Assembly: GCA_049423065.1 (NCBI GenBank)
Contig: JBMSQB010000001.1
Span: 86,352-150,351, forward strand
Origin: SYIM01 sp041182885
GTDB lineage: Bacteria; Pseudomonadota; Gammaproteobacteria; Burkholderiales; Burkholderiaceae_E
Reading direction: 5' to 3'
Length of the DNA: 64,000 nt
The notes beneath the pieces are model-generated. The model worked only from the letters and a program-made list of their open reading frames with translations, ran no database searches and had not been told where the DNA came from. Numbering within the stretch: the stretch's first letter is position 1; each line of letters opens with the position of its first letter. Shown here piece by piece: positions 53,026 through 61,117 of this stretch. Position numbers and translations under genes: made by a program.

Positions 53026-53823
53026 TTGAGCAAAATGGCGCGCTGGATGGATCAGGCGGCCATTCCGCGACCTTCAGCACCCAATCGGTCGAGGCGCAGG
53101 GTGTCGCAACCCGATTCTGCCGAGCGGCCGGTCGACGCGCGTACGGCCGCGGCCGAATCGGCTGAACCCGGTCTGGTCTCGGACGCGGTTCGACTTGCAA
53201 TGGTGGAGGGGCTGCGGCGAGCCGGGGTTCGCGACTCGGGCGTGCTCGAGGTCATGCGCAACGTGCCTCGACACCGCTTTGTCGAGCCGGCCTTGTCGAG
53301 CCGCGCCTATGAAGACGTGGCGCTCCCCATCGGCCATGCGCAAACCATCTCGCGACCCTTCACGGTTGCCCGCATGATCGAGCTGTTGGCTGCGCCGCTC
53401 GAGGTTACCGCGCGCTCGGCCGCGCGTGTGCTGGAAATCGGAACCGGCTGCGGTTATCAGGCGGCAGTGCTCGCCGGCCTGTTTGGCGAGGTGGTGTCGA
53501 TCGAACGCATTCGCGGTTTGCATGAGCAGGCTCGAACCAACCTGCGCAGCCTGCGTATTGCCAACCTCCGCCTGGTCTTTGGTGATGGGCAACTGGGTGT
53601 ACCCCAGGCCGCACCCTATGACCTGGTGATCGCTGCTGCCGCGGGCGAGAGCATTCCGGAGGCCTGGCTTCAGCAGATGCAGATCGGCGGGCGCCTGATC
53701 GCGCCGGTGTCGGGAGGGAAAGGGCAGGCGCTCCACCTGGTTGAACGAAGCGGATCCGATCGGTGGCAACTGACCGTGCTTGATGCGGTACGATTTGTGC
53801 CTTTGCGGGACGGTACGGCGTAA
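53026..53823 (+). CDS. pcm: Protein-L-isoaspartate O-methyltransferase
   Basis: Repairs isoaspartyl residues in aged proteins using S-adenosylmethionine. 265 residues. A roughly 55-residue charged N-terminal extension precedes the enzyme proper: P-R-H-R-F-V near residue 83, the G-H-A-Q-T-I-S-R-P motif near 104, and the SAM loop L-E-I-G-T-G-C-G-Y-Q near 140. A TTG start at 53026 or ATG at 53035 is possible. It follows surE by 56 bases. Confidence 0.94.
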   Translation: MSKMARWMDQAAIPRPSAPNRSRRRVSQPDSAERPVDARTAAAESAEPGLVSDAVRLAMVEGLRRAGVRDSGVLEVMRNVPRHRFVEPALSSRAYEDVALPIGHAQTISRPFTVARMIELLAAPLEVTARSAARVLEIGTGCGYQAAVLAGLFGEVVSIERIRGLHEQARTNLRSLRIANLRLVFGDGQLGVPQAAPYDLVIAAAAGESIPEAWLQQMQIGGRLIAPVSGGKGQALHLVERSGSDRWQLTVLDAVRFVPLRDGTA

Positions 53824-53884
53824 GCTTCGGTCTGCGTCCATCATCGCCAGTCGCCCGCGCCAGCCAGTGTCGCCAACACACCCC

Positions 53885-54922
53885 ATGACGTCTTACACCA
53901 CGGATTTGAAAGCCCGGCCCGCCGGGCGAGCACGCGCGAGGCCGCTGCCGGCCCCGCTTGTCGCGTTGGCGCTTGTCGCGCTGCTCGCCGGTTGCGCCGC
54001 GCCACGGCCCGCGCCAGTCGAAAATCGTTCGTCGGCGCCGCCTTCTGGATCGGGTACCGCAAGCGCGAGCGCGCCACGGCCTGCTGCGGCCACGCCGCCT
54101 CGGCCGGCGCCCTCTGCCTCCGGGGCACCCGCCAGCCGGGCAGGCGCGCCAACTGCTGCGCCGACCTCGTCCGGCCAGAGCCCGTCGGGATCCACCGCGC
54201 GTGCGCCGGCTGCGCAGGCCTCGCCGGTCAAGGTAACGCCGCTTGAACCGGTTCGCCCCGCGGGAACGGCCGATCCCGCCGGCGACACGGTGCCGTCGCT
54301 GGTCCGTTCAGACGCGAGTGGCGCGGCTCAGCGCACAGAAGCGCCGGCGAGCGCCACTGGCCGTCCGTCGGTCGCGGGGGGCGCGCCGTCTGCTGCGGCG
54401 CCTTCGGCGTCCTCCTCATCGCCGGCCACCCCGGCGCAGTCCGCACCTTCTGCGCCTGCAGGCCCGCAGGCGGCGCCGGCAGTGGTCGCGCCGCCGGGTC
54501 CGCTAGCATCGGCTGCGCCGTCTGCGGCGGCTGCCGCGTCAACCGACCCCCAGCGGTTCACCTGGCCCGCATCGGGTCGTGTGCTCGAAGGGTTTTCCGA
54601 GCCGCGCAACATGGGTATCGCGATCGAAGGTCAGCCGGGTGATCCGGTCTACGCAGTGGCTGAGGGCAAGGTGATTTTCAGCGGGGTGGGGCCGCGCGGT
54701 TACGGCAACCTCATCATCGTCAAGCATGAAAACGAGCTGCTGTCGGTCTACGCGCACAACCGGTCGCTGGTGGTTCGGGAAGGCGATCAGGTCGCGCGCG
54801 GTCAGAAAATAGCCGAGATCGGCGACAGCGACGCCGACCGCCCCAAGCTGCGGTTCGAGATCCGGCGCGAAGGGCGTCCGGTCGATCCGTCCAGATATCT
54901 GCCGTCCCGTCCCGGGCAGTAA
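53885..54922 (+). CDS. nlpD: NlpD-like lipoprotein, degenerate M23 peptidase with long linker
   Basis: A murein-hydrolase activator: in E. coli NlpD activates amidase AmiC at the septum. 345 residues. Lipobox L-L-A-G-C at about residues 33-37, then a roughly 190-residue Ala/Pro/Ser linker with no recognisable LysM domain, then the M23 domain (about 220-345; F-T-W-P-A-S-G-R-V-L-E and Y-G-N-L-I-I-V-K-H). The metal ligands are lost: the H-x3-D position reads N-M-G-I-A-I and H-x-H reads L-R-F, as in non-catalytic NlpD. Starts at 53885, 61 bases after pcm. Not followed by rpoS. Confidence 0.88.
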   Translation: MTSYTTDLKARPAGRARARPLPAPLVALALVALLAGCAAPRPAPVENRSSAPPSGSGTASASAPRPAAATPPRPAPSASGAPASRAGAPTAAPTSSGQSPSGSTARAPAAQASPVKVTPLEPVRPAGTADPAGDTVPSLVRSDASGAAQRTEAPASATGRPSVAGGAPSAAAPSASSSSPATPAQSAPSAPAGPQAAPAVVAPPGPLASAAPSAAAAASTDPQRFTWPASGRVLEGFSEPRNMGIAIEGQPGDPVYAVAEGKVIFSGVGPRGYGNLIIVKHENELLSVYAHNRSLVVREGDQVARGQKIAEIGDSDADRPKLRFEIRREGRPVDPSRYLPSRPGQ

Positions 54923-54951
54923 CAGCCCTCCGGCCTTGCGCCTGGAACCCC

Positions 54952-55737
54952 ATGACGCCCGTCCTCGTCTTCGATATCGAAACCATTCCTGATATCGCCG
55001 GTTTGCGGGCCGCCTGGGGGTTCGACGCTGCGCTGCCCGATGCCGAGGTTGCAGAGCAGGCGTTTGCGCGTCGCCGCGAGCGTACCGGCGGTAGCGACTT
55101 CCTGCCGCTTCACCTGCACCGTGTCGTGGCGATCGGTTGCCTGTTGCGTGATGAACGCGGGGTGCAGGTGCGGTGCCTGGGTCAGCCCGACGAGGGCGAA
55201 GCGCGACAGATCCAGCAGTTTTTCCGGCTGATTGATCGGCATACGCCGCAACTCGTCACCTGGAACGGCGGCGGCTTCGATCTGCAGGTGCTTCACTACC
55301 GGGCGCTCGTCAACCAGGTTCAGGCTGCGCGCTACTGGGATCAGGGCGAGGACGACCGCGACTTCAAGTACAACAACTATCTCAGTCGTTATCACAGCCG
55401 CCATCTCGATCTCATGGATCTGCTTGCCCTCTACAACGGGAGGGCAAGCGCTCCCCTCGATGAACTGGCACGTCTGTGCGGTTTTCCCGGCAAGCTGGGC
55501 ATGGACGGCTCGCAGGTCTGGCCGGCGTGGCAGGCGGGACGCATCGCCGAGATCCGCAACTACTGCGAAACCGACGTCGCCAATACCTGGCTGCTGTTCT
55601 GTCGGTTTCAGTTGCTGCGGGGTCACTGGTCACCGGAGCGTTACCAGGAGGAAATCGCACTGACGCGTAGCGCCCTGGATGGGCTTGCCGCCGGGCACGA
55701 GCACTGGCGGCAATTCGTCGCGGCGTGGCCGCAATGA
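54952..55737 (+). CDS. Predicted 3'-5' exonuclease, DNA polymerase B exonuclease-like
   Basis: A 261-residue DnaQ-like nuclease of the 'DNA_pol_B_exo2' type. The exonuclease I motif is L-V-F-D-I-E-T-I-P at residue 4, exo II is T-W-N-G-G-G-F-D near residue 103, and exo III has Y-C-E-T-D-V near 203. All acidic residues are present. It occupies the place after nlpD and before rlmD; from memory, in other Burkholderiales this gene follows rpoS. Biological role not established. It overlaps the rlmD start by 4 bases. Confidence 0.87.
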   Translation: MTPVLVFDIETIPDIAGLRAAWGFDAALPDAEVAEQAFARRRERTGGSDFLPLHLHRVVAIGCLLRDERGVQVRCLGQPDEGEARQIQQFFRLIDRHTPQLVTWNGGGFDLQVLHYRALVNQVQAARYWDQGEDDRDFKYNNYLSRYHSRHLDLMDLLALYNGRASAPLDELARLCGFPGKLGMDGSQVWPAWQAGRIAEIRNYCETDVANTWLLFCRFQLLRGHWSPERYQEEIALTRSALDGLAAGHEHWRQFVAAWPQ

Positions 55738-57113
55738 GGCGTGACGCCCGCGCAGCCGATCCGGTCCTCGTCGATCTCGATATCGAATCGCTCGATCTGG
55801 AAGCGCAAGGGGTGGCGCACGCTGACGGCAAGGTGGTGTTCGTGTCGGGCGCACTTCCGGGCGAGCGTGTTCGCGCAGCGCTCAGGCGCCGCAAGCCCCG
55901 GTTCGATACGGCAGACACGGTTGCGGTCCTGCGCGAGAGCAGTCAGCGAGTGCGGCCGCGCTGCGCGCACTTTGGGGTCTGCGGCGGCTGTTCAATGCAG
56001 CATCTTGATCCGCTTGCCCAGATCGCGGTGAAGCAGCGTGCGCTGGAAGATCAGCTTCATCATCTGGGAAACGTCACGCCCGATACCGTTCTTCGCGCGA
56101 TCGCCGGCCCGACCTGGGGGTATCGCTACCGGGCTCGGCTGTCGGTTCGCCACGTCCCGAAAAAGGGTGGGGTTCTGGTCGGATTTCACGAACGCGGCTC
56201 GAGCTATGTGGCCGATATGCGCGAGTGCCATGTGCTGCACCCTCGGGTGGCCGAGTTGCTGCTGCCCTTGCGTCAACTGGTATCGGAACTGACCCTGCGC
56301 GACCGGTTGCCCCAGATCGAGGTGGCGGTGGGTGAGACCGCAGGATTGCGGCCATGCATCGCACTGGTGCTCCGGGTGCTGCAGGCACTCACCGAAGACG
56401 ATCGCGTGCGCCTGCGGCAGTTTGCGGCGGCCGAAACGGTTGAATTGTGGCTGCAACCCGCAGGGCCCGATTCAATTGAACTGCTCTGTGATGACCGGGG
56501 TGGCGATGGCGGTTCGTCGCTCGCCTATCCGCTCCGGGAGTTCAACGTGGTCATGCCCTACCGGCCCACCGACTTCACCCAGGTCAATCACGCCATCAAC
56601 GAAGTGCTGGTGCGGCGCGCGCTCGCGCTGCTGGCGCCCGCGCCAGGCGATCAAGTTGCCGATCTCTTCTGCGGTCTGGGCAATTTCAGTCTTCCGCTCG
56701 CGCGGCGGGCGGCCATGGTGCTGGGGGTGGAAGGCAGCCCTGCGCTGGTGGCCCGTGCGGCCGACAATGCCGCGTTGAACGGTCTCGCGGACCGCACACG
56801 CTTTCTGGCGCAAAACCTCTTCGATATGGATCCGGAGCGCTGGCGTGCGCTGGGCGGCTTCAATCGTGTGCTGATCGATCCGCCGCGTGAGGGTGCACTC
56901 GAGGTTTGCAAGGCCATTGCGGCGCAGCCAGTGGAAGATACCCGCCACCGGCCGTTACGCATCGTCTATGTGTCCTGCAACCCTGCCACCCTGGCGCGTG
57001 ACGCAGGCGTGCTGGTGAACCTGGGCGGCTATCGGCTGTCGGCCGCGGGTGCGGTGAACATGTTTCCCCACACGTCACACGTGGAATCGATCGCGGTCTT
57101 TGATCGCACCTGA
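55734..57113 (+). CDS. rlmD: 23S rRNA (uracil-C5)-methyltransferase RlmD
   Basis: Methylates U1939 of 23S rRNA. About 459 residues. A TRAM domain (about 15-65; S-L-D-L-E-A-Q-G-V-A) is followed by the iron-sulfur cysteines C-A-H-F-G-V-C-G-G-C near 78-87 and a fourth cysteine further on. The SAM loop D-L-F-C-G-L-G-N-F is near 310 and the catalytic C-N-P-A-T-L near 420. ATG at 55734 overlaps the preceding stop (ATGA). An inverted repeat lies just after the gene. Confidence 0.95.
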   Translation: MRRDARAADPVLVDLDIESLDLEAQGVAHADGKVVFVSGALPGERVRAALRRRKPRFDTADTVAVLRESSQRVRPRCAHFGVCGGCSMQHLDPLAQIAVKQRALEDQLHHLGNVTPDTVLRAIAGPTWGYRYRARLSVRHVPKKGGVLVGFHERGSSYVADMRECHVLHPRVAELLLPLRQLVSELTLRDRLPQIEVAVGETAGLRPCIALVLRVLQALTEDDRVRLRQFAAAETVELWLQPAGPDSIELLCDDRGGDGGSSLAYPLREFNVVMPYRPTDFTQVNHAINEVLVRRALALLAPAPGDQVADLFCGLGNFSLPLARRAAMVLGVEGSPALVARAADNAALNGLADRTRFLAQNLFDMDPERWRALGGFNRVLIDPPREGALEVCKAIAAQPVEDTRHRPLRIVYVSCNPATLARDAGVLVNLGGYRLSAAGAVNMFPHTSHVESIAVFDRT

Positions 57114-57125
57114 GCCCGGAATGAA

Positions 57126-57151
57126 CAAGGCCACGCGTGAACGTGGCCTTG
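57126..57151. terminator. Inverted repeat between convergent rlmD and the BI-1 gene
   Basis: A perfect 10-bp stem (CAAGGCCACG / CGTGGCCTTG) with a six-base loop lies 12 bases after the rlmD stop. Neither side has a strong T tract. Position between convergent genes suggests a bidirectional terminator. Confidence 0.65.
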
Positions 57152-57194
57152 GTTGTGCGCCCCGCCAGGAGCGCTGTGCCGATCAAGAGGGTGG

Positions 57195-57893
57195 TCAGTC
57201 GCGATCGCCGCCCACGATCCCCAGAATGGCGAGCAGGTTGCTGAACACGTTGTAGACGCTCAGGTAGATCGAAAGCGTTGCCGTGACGTAGTTGGTTTCA
57301 CCGCCATTGACCACGCGCTGCAGGTCAACCAGGATGAATGCCGAGAAAATCAGCACGGCAAGCGCGGAGATGGTGAGCATCAGCGCCGGCATCTGCAGCC
57401 AGATGTTGGCGATTGCGGCCACCAGAATGACGAGGAAGCCCACGAACAGCCACTTTCCAAGGCCGCTGAAGTCGCGCTTGGAGACGGTGGCAACGGTGGC
57501 CATCACGCCGAAGATGGCCGCTGTTCCACCAAATGCCGTCATGATGAGCTGGGCTCCGTTGGCCATGCCCAGCACGTTTCCGATGAGGCGCGACAGCATG
57601 AGGCCCATGAAAAACGTGAAGCCGAGGAGCAACAGGACGCCGATGCCGCTGTTCTTGAAGCGTTCGATCGCAAAGAAGAAACCGAAAGCGACCGCCAGGA
57701 ACACCAGCAAGCCGATGAACGGGCTGCCAGCGAAAAAGCTGAAGCCGGTTCGCACGCCGATCCAGGCGCCGAGGACGGTGGGGACCATGGAGAGCGCAAG
57801 CAACGCGTAGGTGTTGCGCAGAACCCGATTACGGGCGGCAACGTCGATCAGAACCGACGGACTGCTTCCGAACGTATTGTCACCGTATTGCAT
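57195..57893 (-). CDS. Bax inhibitor-1 / YccA family membrane protein
   Basis: A 232-residue inner-membrane protein with seven hydrophobic segments and the family's C-terminal N-V-F-S-N-L-L-A-I-L-G block. E. coli YccA modulates FtsH; the closest E. coli relatives include YbhL and YccA, and which one this matches is not decidable by eye. The start at 57893 follows a GGAGG site. It converges on rlmD and diverges from ndk. Confidence 0.92.
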   Translation of the reverse strand: MQYGDNTFGSSPSVLIDVAARNRVLRNTYALLALSMVPTVLGAWIGVRTGFSFFAGSPFIGLLVFLAVAFGFFFAIERFKNSGIGVLLLLGFTFFMGLMLSRLIGNVLGMANGAQLIMTAFGGTAAIFGVMATVATVSKRDFSGLGKWLFVGFLVILVAAIANIWLQMPALMLTISALAVLIFSAFILVDLQRVVNGGETNYVTATLSIYLSVYNVFSNLLAILGIVGGDRD

Positions 57894-58053
57894 GGCAGGA
57901 ACCTCCGAATGAAGACGAACATTATGTGCGCGACGGTCGCCCGACTTTCAAGGGAAGCCGCAGGGTGGGCAGGGTAATCACGCGGTGCCCGCCCTGCAGC
58001 CACGGGACAGGGGTGATTTCGCCCCGCTTTCTGCTGGATGACGGTCACGCCTG

Positions 58054-58062
58054 TGATAGTAT
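58054..58062 (+). promoter_or_regulatory. Possible extended -10 promoter of ndk
   Basis: In the 259-base gap before ndk, TGATAGTAT has the TG-N-hexamer form of an extended -10 element, with four of six -10 matches. No convincing -35 is seen. The rest of the gap shows no gene or structure I can name. Confidence 0.35.
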
Positions 58063-58152
58063 CTTCGGTTCTGCGAATTGCAAGCGAAAGTGTTTAATCT
58101 GTCGCAACAATGCATCGCAAGTCGTTCATTTAAAAGAATTCCTGGAGCCACT

Positions 58153-58578
58153 ATGGCGGTTGAGCGCACTCTTTCGATCATCAAACCCGATGCCGTCGCG
58201 AAAAATGTGATTGGCCAGATCTACAGCCGGTTCGAAAACGCCGGCCTCAAAGTCATCGCCGCCCGAATGACCCAACTGTCGCGGGCCCAGGCGGAAGCCT
58301 TCTACGGTGTTCATCGCCAGCGCCCGTTTTTCAAGGATCTGGTCGATTTCATGGTGTCCGGTCCGGTCATGATCCAGGTGCTGGAGGGTGAAGGCGCCAT
58401 TGCCCGCAACCGCGACCTGATGGGCGCAACCGATCCCAGGAAGGCGGCACCTGGCACCATCCGCGCCGACTTCGCCGACAGTATCGATGCCAACGCGGTA
58501 CATGGCTCGGATGGCGAAGACACTGCCCGGAACGAGGTCGCTTTCTTCTTCCCCGGCCTCGATATTCACTCGCGCTGA
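58153..58578 (+). CDS. ndk: Nucleoside diphosphate kinase
   Basis: Transfers the terminal phosphate between nucleoside triphosphates and diphosphates. 141 residues, exact family length. N-terminus M-A-V-E-R-T-L-S-I-I-K-P-D-A-V and the active-site block N-A-V-H-G-S-D with the catalytic histidine at about 117 are intact. A GGAG-type site precedes the ATG at 58153. It leads the run ndk-rlmN-rodZ-ispG-hisS-yfgM. Confidence 0.98.
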   Translation: MAVERTLSIIKPDAVAKNVIGQIYSRFENAGLKVIAARMTQLSRAQAEAFYGVHRQRPFFKDLVDFMVSGPVMIQVLEGEGAIARNRDLMGATDPRKAAPGTIRADFADSIDANAVHGSDGEDTARNEVAFFFPGLDIHSR

Positions 58579-58657
58579 GGTCACGTGATCCAGGCCGGTT
58601 CGCTTCGTCTTGCCCGGGCCGCCCTCGCGGTCGTCCCGGGACGATGAGGGGCCCGTC

Positions 58658-59827
58658 ATGCAGTCGCGGGTCGAAATCCTGGGCCTGTCTCCGGATGCGC
58701 TGACCGCCGCCTGCGGGCAGTGGGGTCAGAAGCCCTTCCGGGCGAAGCAATTGCTGCGTTGGGTCCATCAGCGCGGCCAATCCGATTTTTCCCTGATGAC
58801 CGACCTCGCTCGCGACTTCCGCGAGCAGCTGCAGGCTCATGCGCAGGTGCTCACGCCGCCTGTGCTCCGCGACCATGTGTCGGCCGATGGCACGCGCAAA
58901 TGGCTGCTTGATGTGGGCAGCGGCGACGCGATCGAAACGGTTTTCATCCCGGAAACCTCGCGGGGTACGCTCTGCGTGTCCACGCAGGCCGGCTGCGCGG
59001 TGCACTGCCGATTCTGCTCCACCGGGCATCAGGGTTTTTCGCGCAACCTGTCGTCTCATGAAATCATCGGCCAGCTCTGGCTTGCACTCCGGGCGCTCGA
59101 ACGGGACGGCGTGCATGGTCGGGTTCCTCCTTGCTCAGATGAAATCGAGGACGACGAGGACGACGCAGCCGGGCCGCGCTCGCGGCTGATCAGCAATGTG
59201 GTGTTCATGGGCATGGGCGAGCCGCTGCAGAACTACGAAGCCACGCTGGCGGCGTTGCGGATCATGCTGAGCGACCACGCCTACGGGCTGTCACGACGTC
59301 GGGTCACGGTGTCCACCTCGGGCGTCGTGCCCATGATCGACCGCCTGCGCCTCGATTGTCCGGTGGCGCTTGCTGTGTCGCTGCATGCACCCAATGACAG
59401 CCTGCGCGACCAGCTGGTGCCCATCAATCGCAAGTACCCCATCGACGAACTGCTGGAAAGTTGTCTTCGATACCTCGATCGCGCGCCGCGCGACTTCATC
59501 ACGTTCGAATACGTGATGCTCGACGGCGTCAATGATTCCGACGAGCACGCCGAACAGCTTCTGGAGCGCGTGCGGCGGGTGCCGTGCAAATTCAATCTCA
59601 TTCCGTTCAACCCGTTCCCGGGCTCGGGCTTGCGCAAGTCGCCTGCGGAGCGCGTGCGTCGTTTCGCGCAGCGACTCTCCGACGGCGGACGGGTCACCAC
59701 GATCCGGCGCACCCGGGGCGATGATATCGACGCTGCGTGTGGGCAGTTGGCCGGCGAAGTCCGCGATCGCACTGGCGTGGGCGAACGGATTCGTCGCCGG
59801 GTCATTCCGCTTGCGGAGGCGCAATGA
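58658..59827 (+). CDS. rlmN: Dual-specificity RNA methyltransferase RlmN
   Basis: A radical SAM enzyme that methylates C2 of A2503 in 23S rRNA and A37 of some tRNAs. 389 residues. Cluster motif C-A-V-H-C-R-F-C-S-T-G near residue 110; F-M-G-M-G-E-P near 183; V-S-L-H-A-P near 243. An acidic insertion (about residues 160-174, with D-E-I-E-D-D-E-D-D) lies between the radical SAM strands and is not usual. ATG at 58658 chosen over the longer frame. It overlaps rodZ by 4 bases (ATGA). Confidence 0.96.
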   Translation: MQSRVEILGLSPDALTAACGQWGQKPFRAKQLLRWVHQRGQSDFSLMTDLARDFREQLQAHAQVLTPPVLRDHVSADGTRKWLLDVGSGDAIETVFIPETSRGTLCVSTQAGCAVHCRFCSTGHQGFSRNLSSHEIIGQLWLALRALERDGVHGRVPPCSDEIEDDEDDAAGPRSRLISNVVFMGMGEPLQNYEATLAALRIMLSDHAYGLSRRRVTVSTSGVVPMIDRLRLDCPVALAVSLHAPNDSLRDQLVPINRKYPIDELLESCLRYLDRAPRDFITFEYVMLDGVNDSDEHAEQLLERVRRVPCKFNLIPFNPFPGSGLRKSPAERVRRFAQRLSDGGRVTTIRRTRGDDIDAACGQLAGEVRDRTGVGERIRRRVIPLAEAQ

Positions 59828-61113
59828 GCTCAGACACTGTCGCCGGTGCCACCGCGCCGGGGCCGGAAGAGGGTGGCACGGCGGCCGGGGCGGCCGTCGC
59901 CATCGCATCGCTCGCCGAACTGGTGAAGCTGCGTGACGCCAGGGGTTTCAGTGCCTCCCTGGTGTCGTCGCGGCTCAGGCTTGCACCGCGGCAGATTGCT
60001 GCGCTCGAAACCGGCGACTGGGCGGCGCTTCCCGGTCGTACCTTCATCCGCTCCAGCCTGCGTTCCTATGGCCGGCTGCTCGAGGTCGATGTGGCGCCGC
60101 TGCTGGAGTCCATCGAATCCGAGTTGCCCGGAACCGACGTGCTCAAGGCCGACTCCGAGCTGAACCGCCCGATGCCGCGAGAGGGGGCGCTCGGTTTTGG
60201 TGGCAACGGTTCGGGCAGCCGATGGGTGTGGATGCTTCTGCTGGTGGGCGGGGTCATTGCGCTGGCGTTTTTCTATGGCGGCGGCGCAACGCTCCTGAAC
60301 CGTAATCTCAAACCGGCGGCCCCCGAGGCAACTTCACCGGGCCCGTCGGGCGAGCGGTTGTCGCAGCCCACCGAGGCGGGCGCAGCGTCCGGCCCTGCGG
60401 GGAGCGCAACGCGGTCCGACCCGTCGCCGCAGGTCGGCGGGCCGGTGGCCCAGCCAGTTGCGCGCTCTGGTGCAGGCGCTGGCCCGGGCACGGGCACGGG
60501 CACGGGCACGGGCGCTGGTGCTGGTGCTGGTGCTGGTGCGCTGGCCGGAGGCGCGATCGCCGGTCCTGCGAATTCGCCGGTCACGTTGCCGGGAACGCCC
60601 GCAAGCACCGCGCCCGCCACCACCGCGGGCCCCGTCACCGGCATGCCTGCGCCAGCAACCGCGTCATCAACCGTGCCATCGCTGTCCTCCCAGGCGGGCG
60701 GTCAGCAGCCCGCAAACCCGCAGCCAGCTTCGGCTGCACCCGTCGTCGCTGCCCCCGCCGCCCCAGCGGCCGCGCAGGGCGCTGCAACGGCTCCAACCCC
60801 TGCGACCCCGCCGCCTTGGCCCGCTGCGGTTGTCGTGCCGCGCGGTGCCGGCGCCTCGGGTGGCGCTGGAGTGCCGCTCAACCCCCTGGTCATGCGATTC
60901 CCGGCCGATTCCTGGATTGAAGTGAGGGACGCGTCGGGCGCGATCCTGATCACCGGCACCCAACCCTCCGGCACGGTCCGCGAGTTGAGCGGCGTGTTAC
61001 CCCTCTCGCTCATCATTGGTAATGCCGGTGGCGTCGCAGTGACCTGGCGGGGCGTGCCGATCGACCTCGCTCCGCACATGCGGCAGGGCATTGCACGGTT
61101 TCGGATCGAGTGA
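59824..61113 (+). CDS. rodZ: RodZ-like cytoskeletal protein with repeat-rich linker
   Basis: A bitopic inner-membrane protein linking MreB to the cell-wall machinery. 429 residues. A Cro/Xre-like HTH (about 30-95; L-V-K-L-R-D-A-R-G-F-S then L-E-T-G-D-W-A-A-L-P-G-R-T-F), one membrane helix near 137-157 (W-V-W-M-L-L-L-V-G-G), a low-complexity periplasmic linker (about 165-345) and a C-terminal DUF4115 domain (D-S-W-I-E-V-R-D-A-S-G). The position between rlmN and ispG is conserved, though the pilF/pilW gene often found between rlmN and rodZ is absent. Confidence 0.92.
   Translation: MSSDTVAGATAPGPEEGGTAAGAAVAIASLAELVKLRDARGFSASLVSSRLRLAPRQIAALETGDWAALPGRTFIRSSLRSYGRLLEVDVAPLLESIESELPGTDVLKADSELNRPMPREGALGFGGNGSGSRWVWMLLLVGGVIALAFFYGGGATLLNRNLKPAAPEATSPGPSGERLSQPTEAGAASGPAGSATRSDPSPQVGGPVAQPVARSGAGAGPGTGTGTGTGAGAGAGAGALAGGAIAGPANSPVTLPGTPASTAPATTAGPVTGMPAPATASSTVPSLSSQAGGQQPANPQPASAAPVVAAPAAPAAAQGAATAPTPATPPPWPAAVVVPRGAGASGGAGVPLNPLVMRFPADSWIEVRDASGAILITGTQPSGTVRELSGVLPLSLIIGNAGGVAVTWRGVPIDLAPHMRQGIARFRIE
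60486..60537 (+). repeat. Tandem hexanucleotide repeats inside rodZ
   Basis: Four perfect copies of GGGCAC (60486-60509) followed by four perfect copies of GCTGGT (60514-60537). They encode alternating Gly-Thr then Gly-Ala dipeptides in the periplasmic linker of RodZ. Unit length is a multiple of three, so copy-number change would alter linker length without a frameshift. Confidence 0.95.
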
Positions 61114-61117
61114 GGCG

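Noticed and set aside
60486..60537. Possible CRISPR-like repeat
   Set aside because: The units are six bases, adjacent and without spacers, and code for Gly-Thr/Gly-Ala in rodZ.
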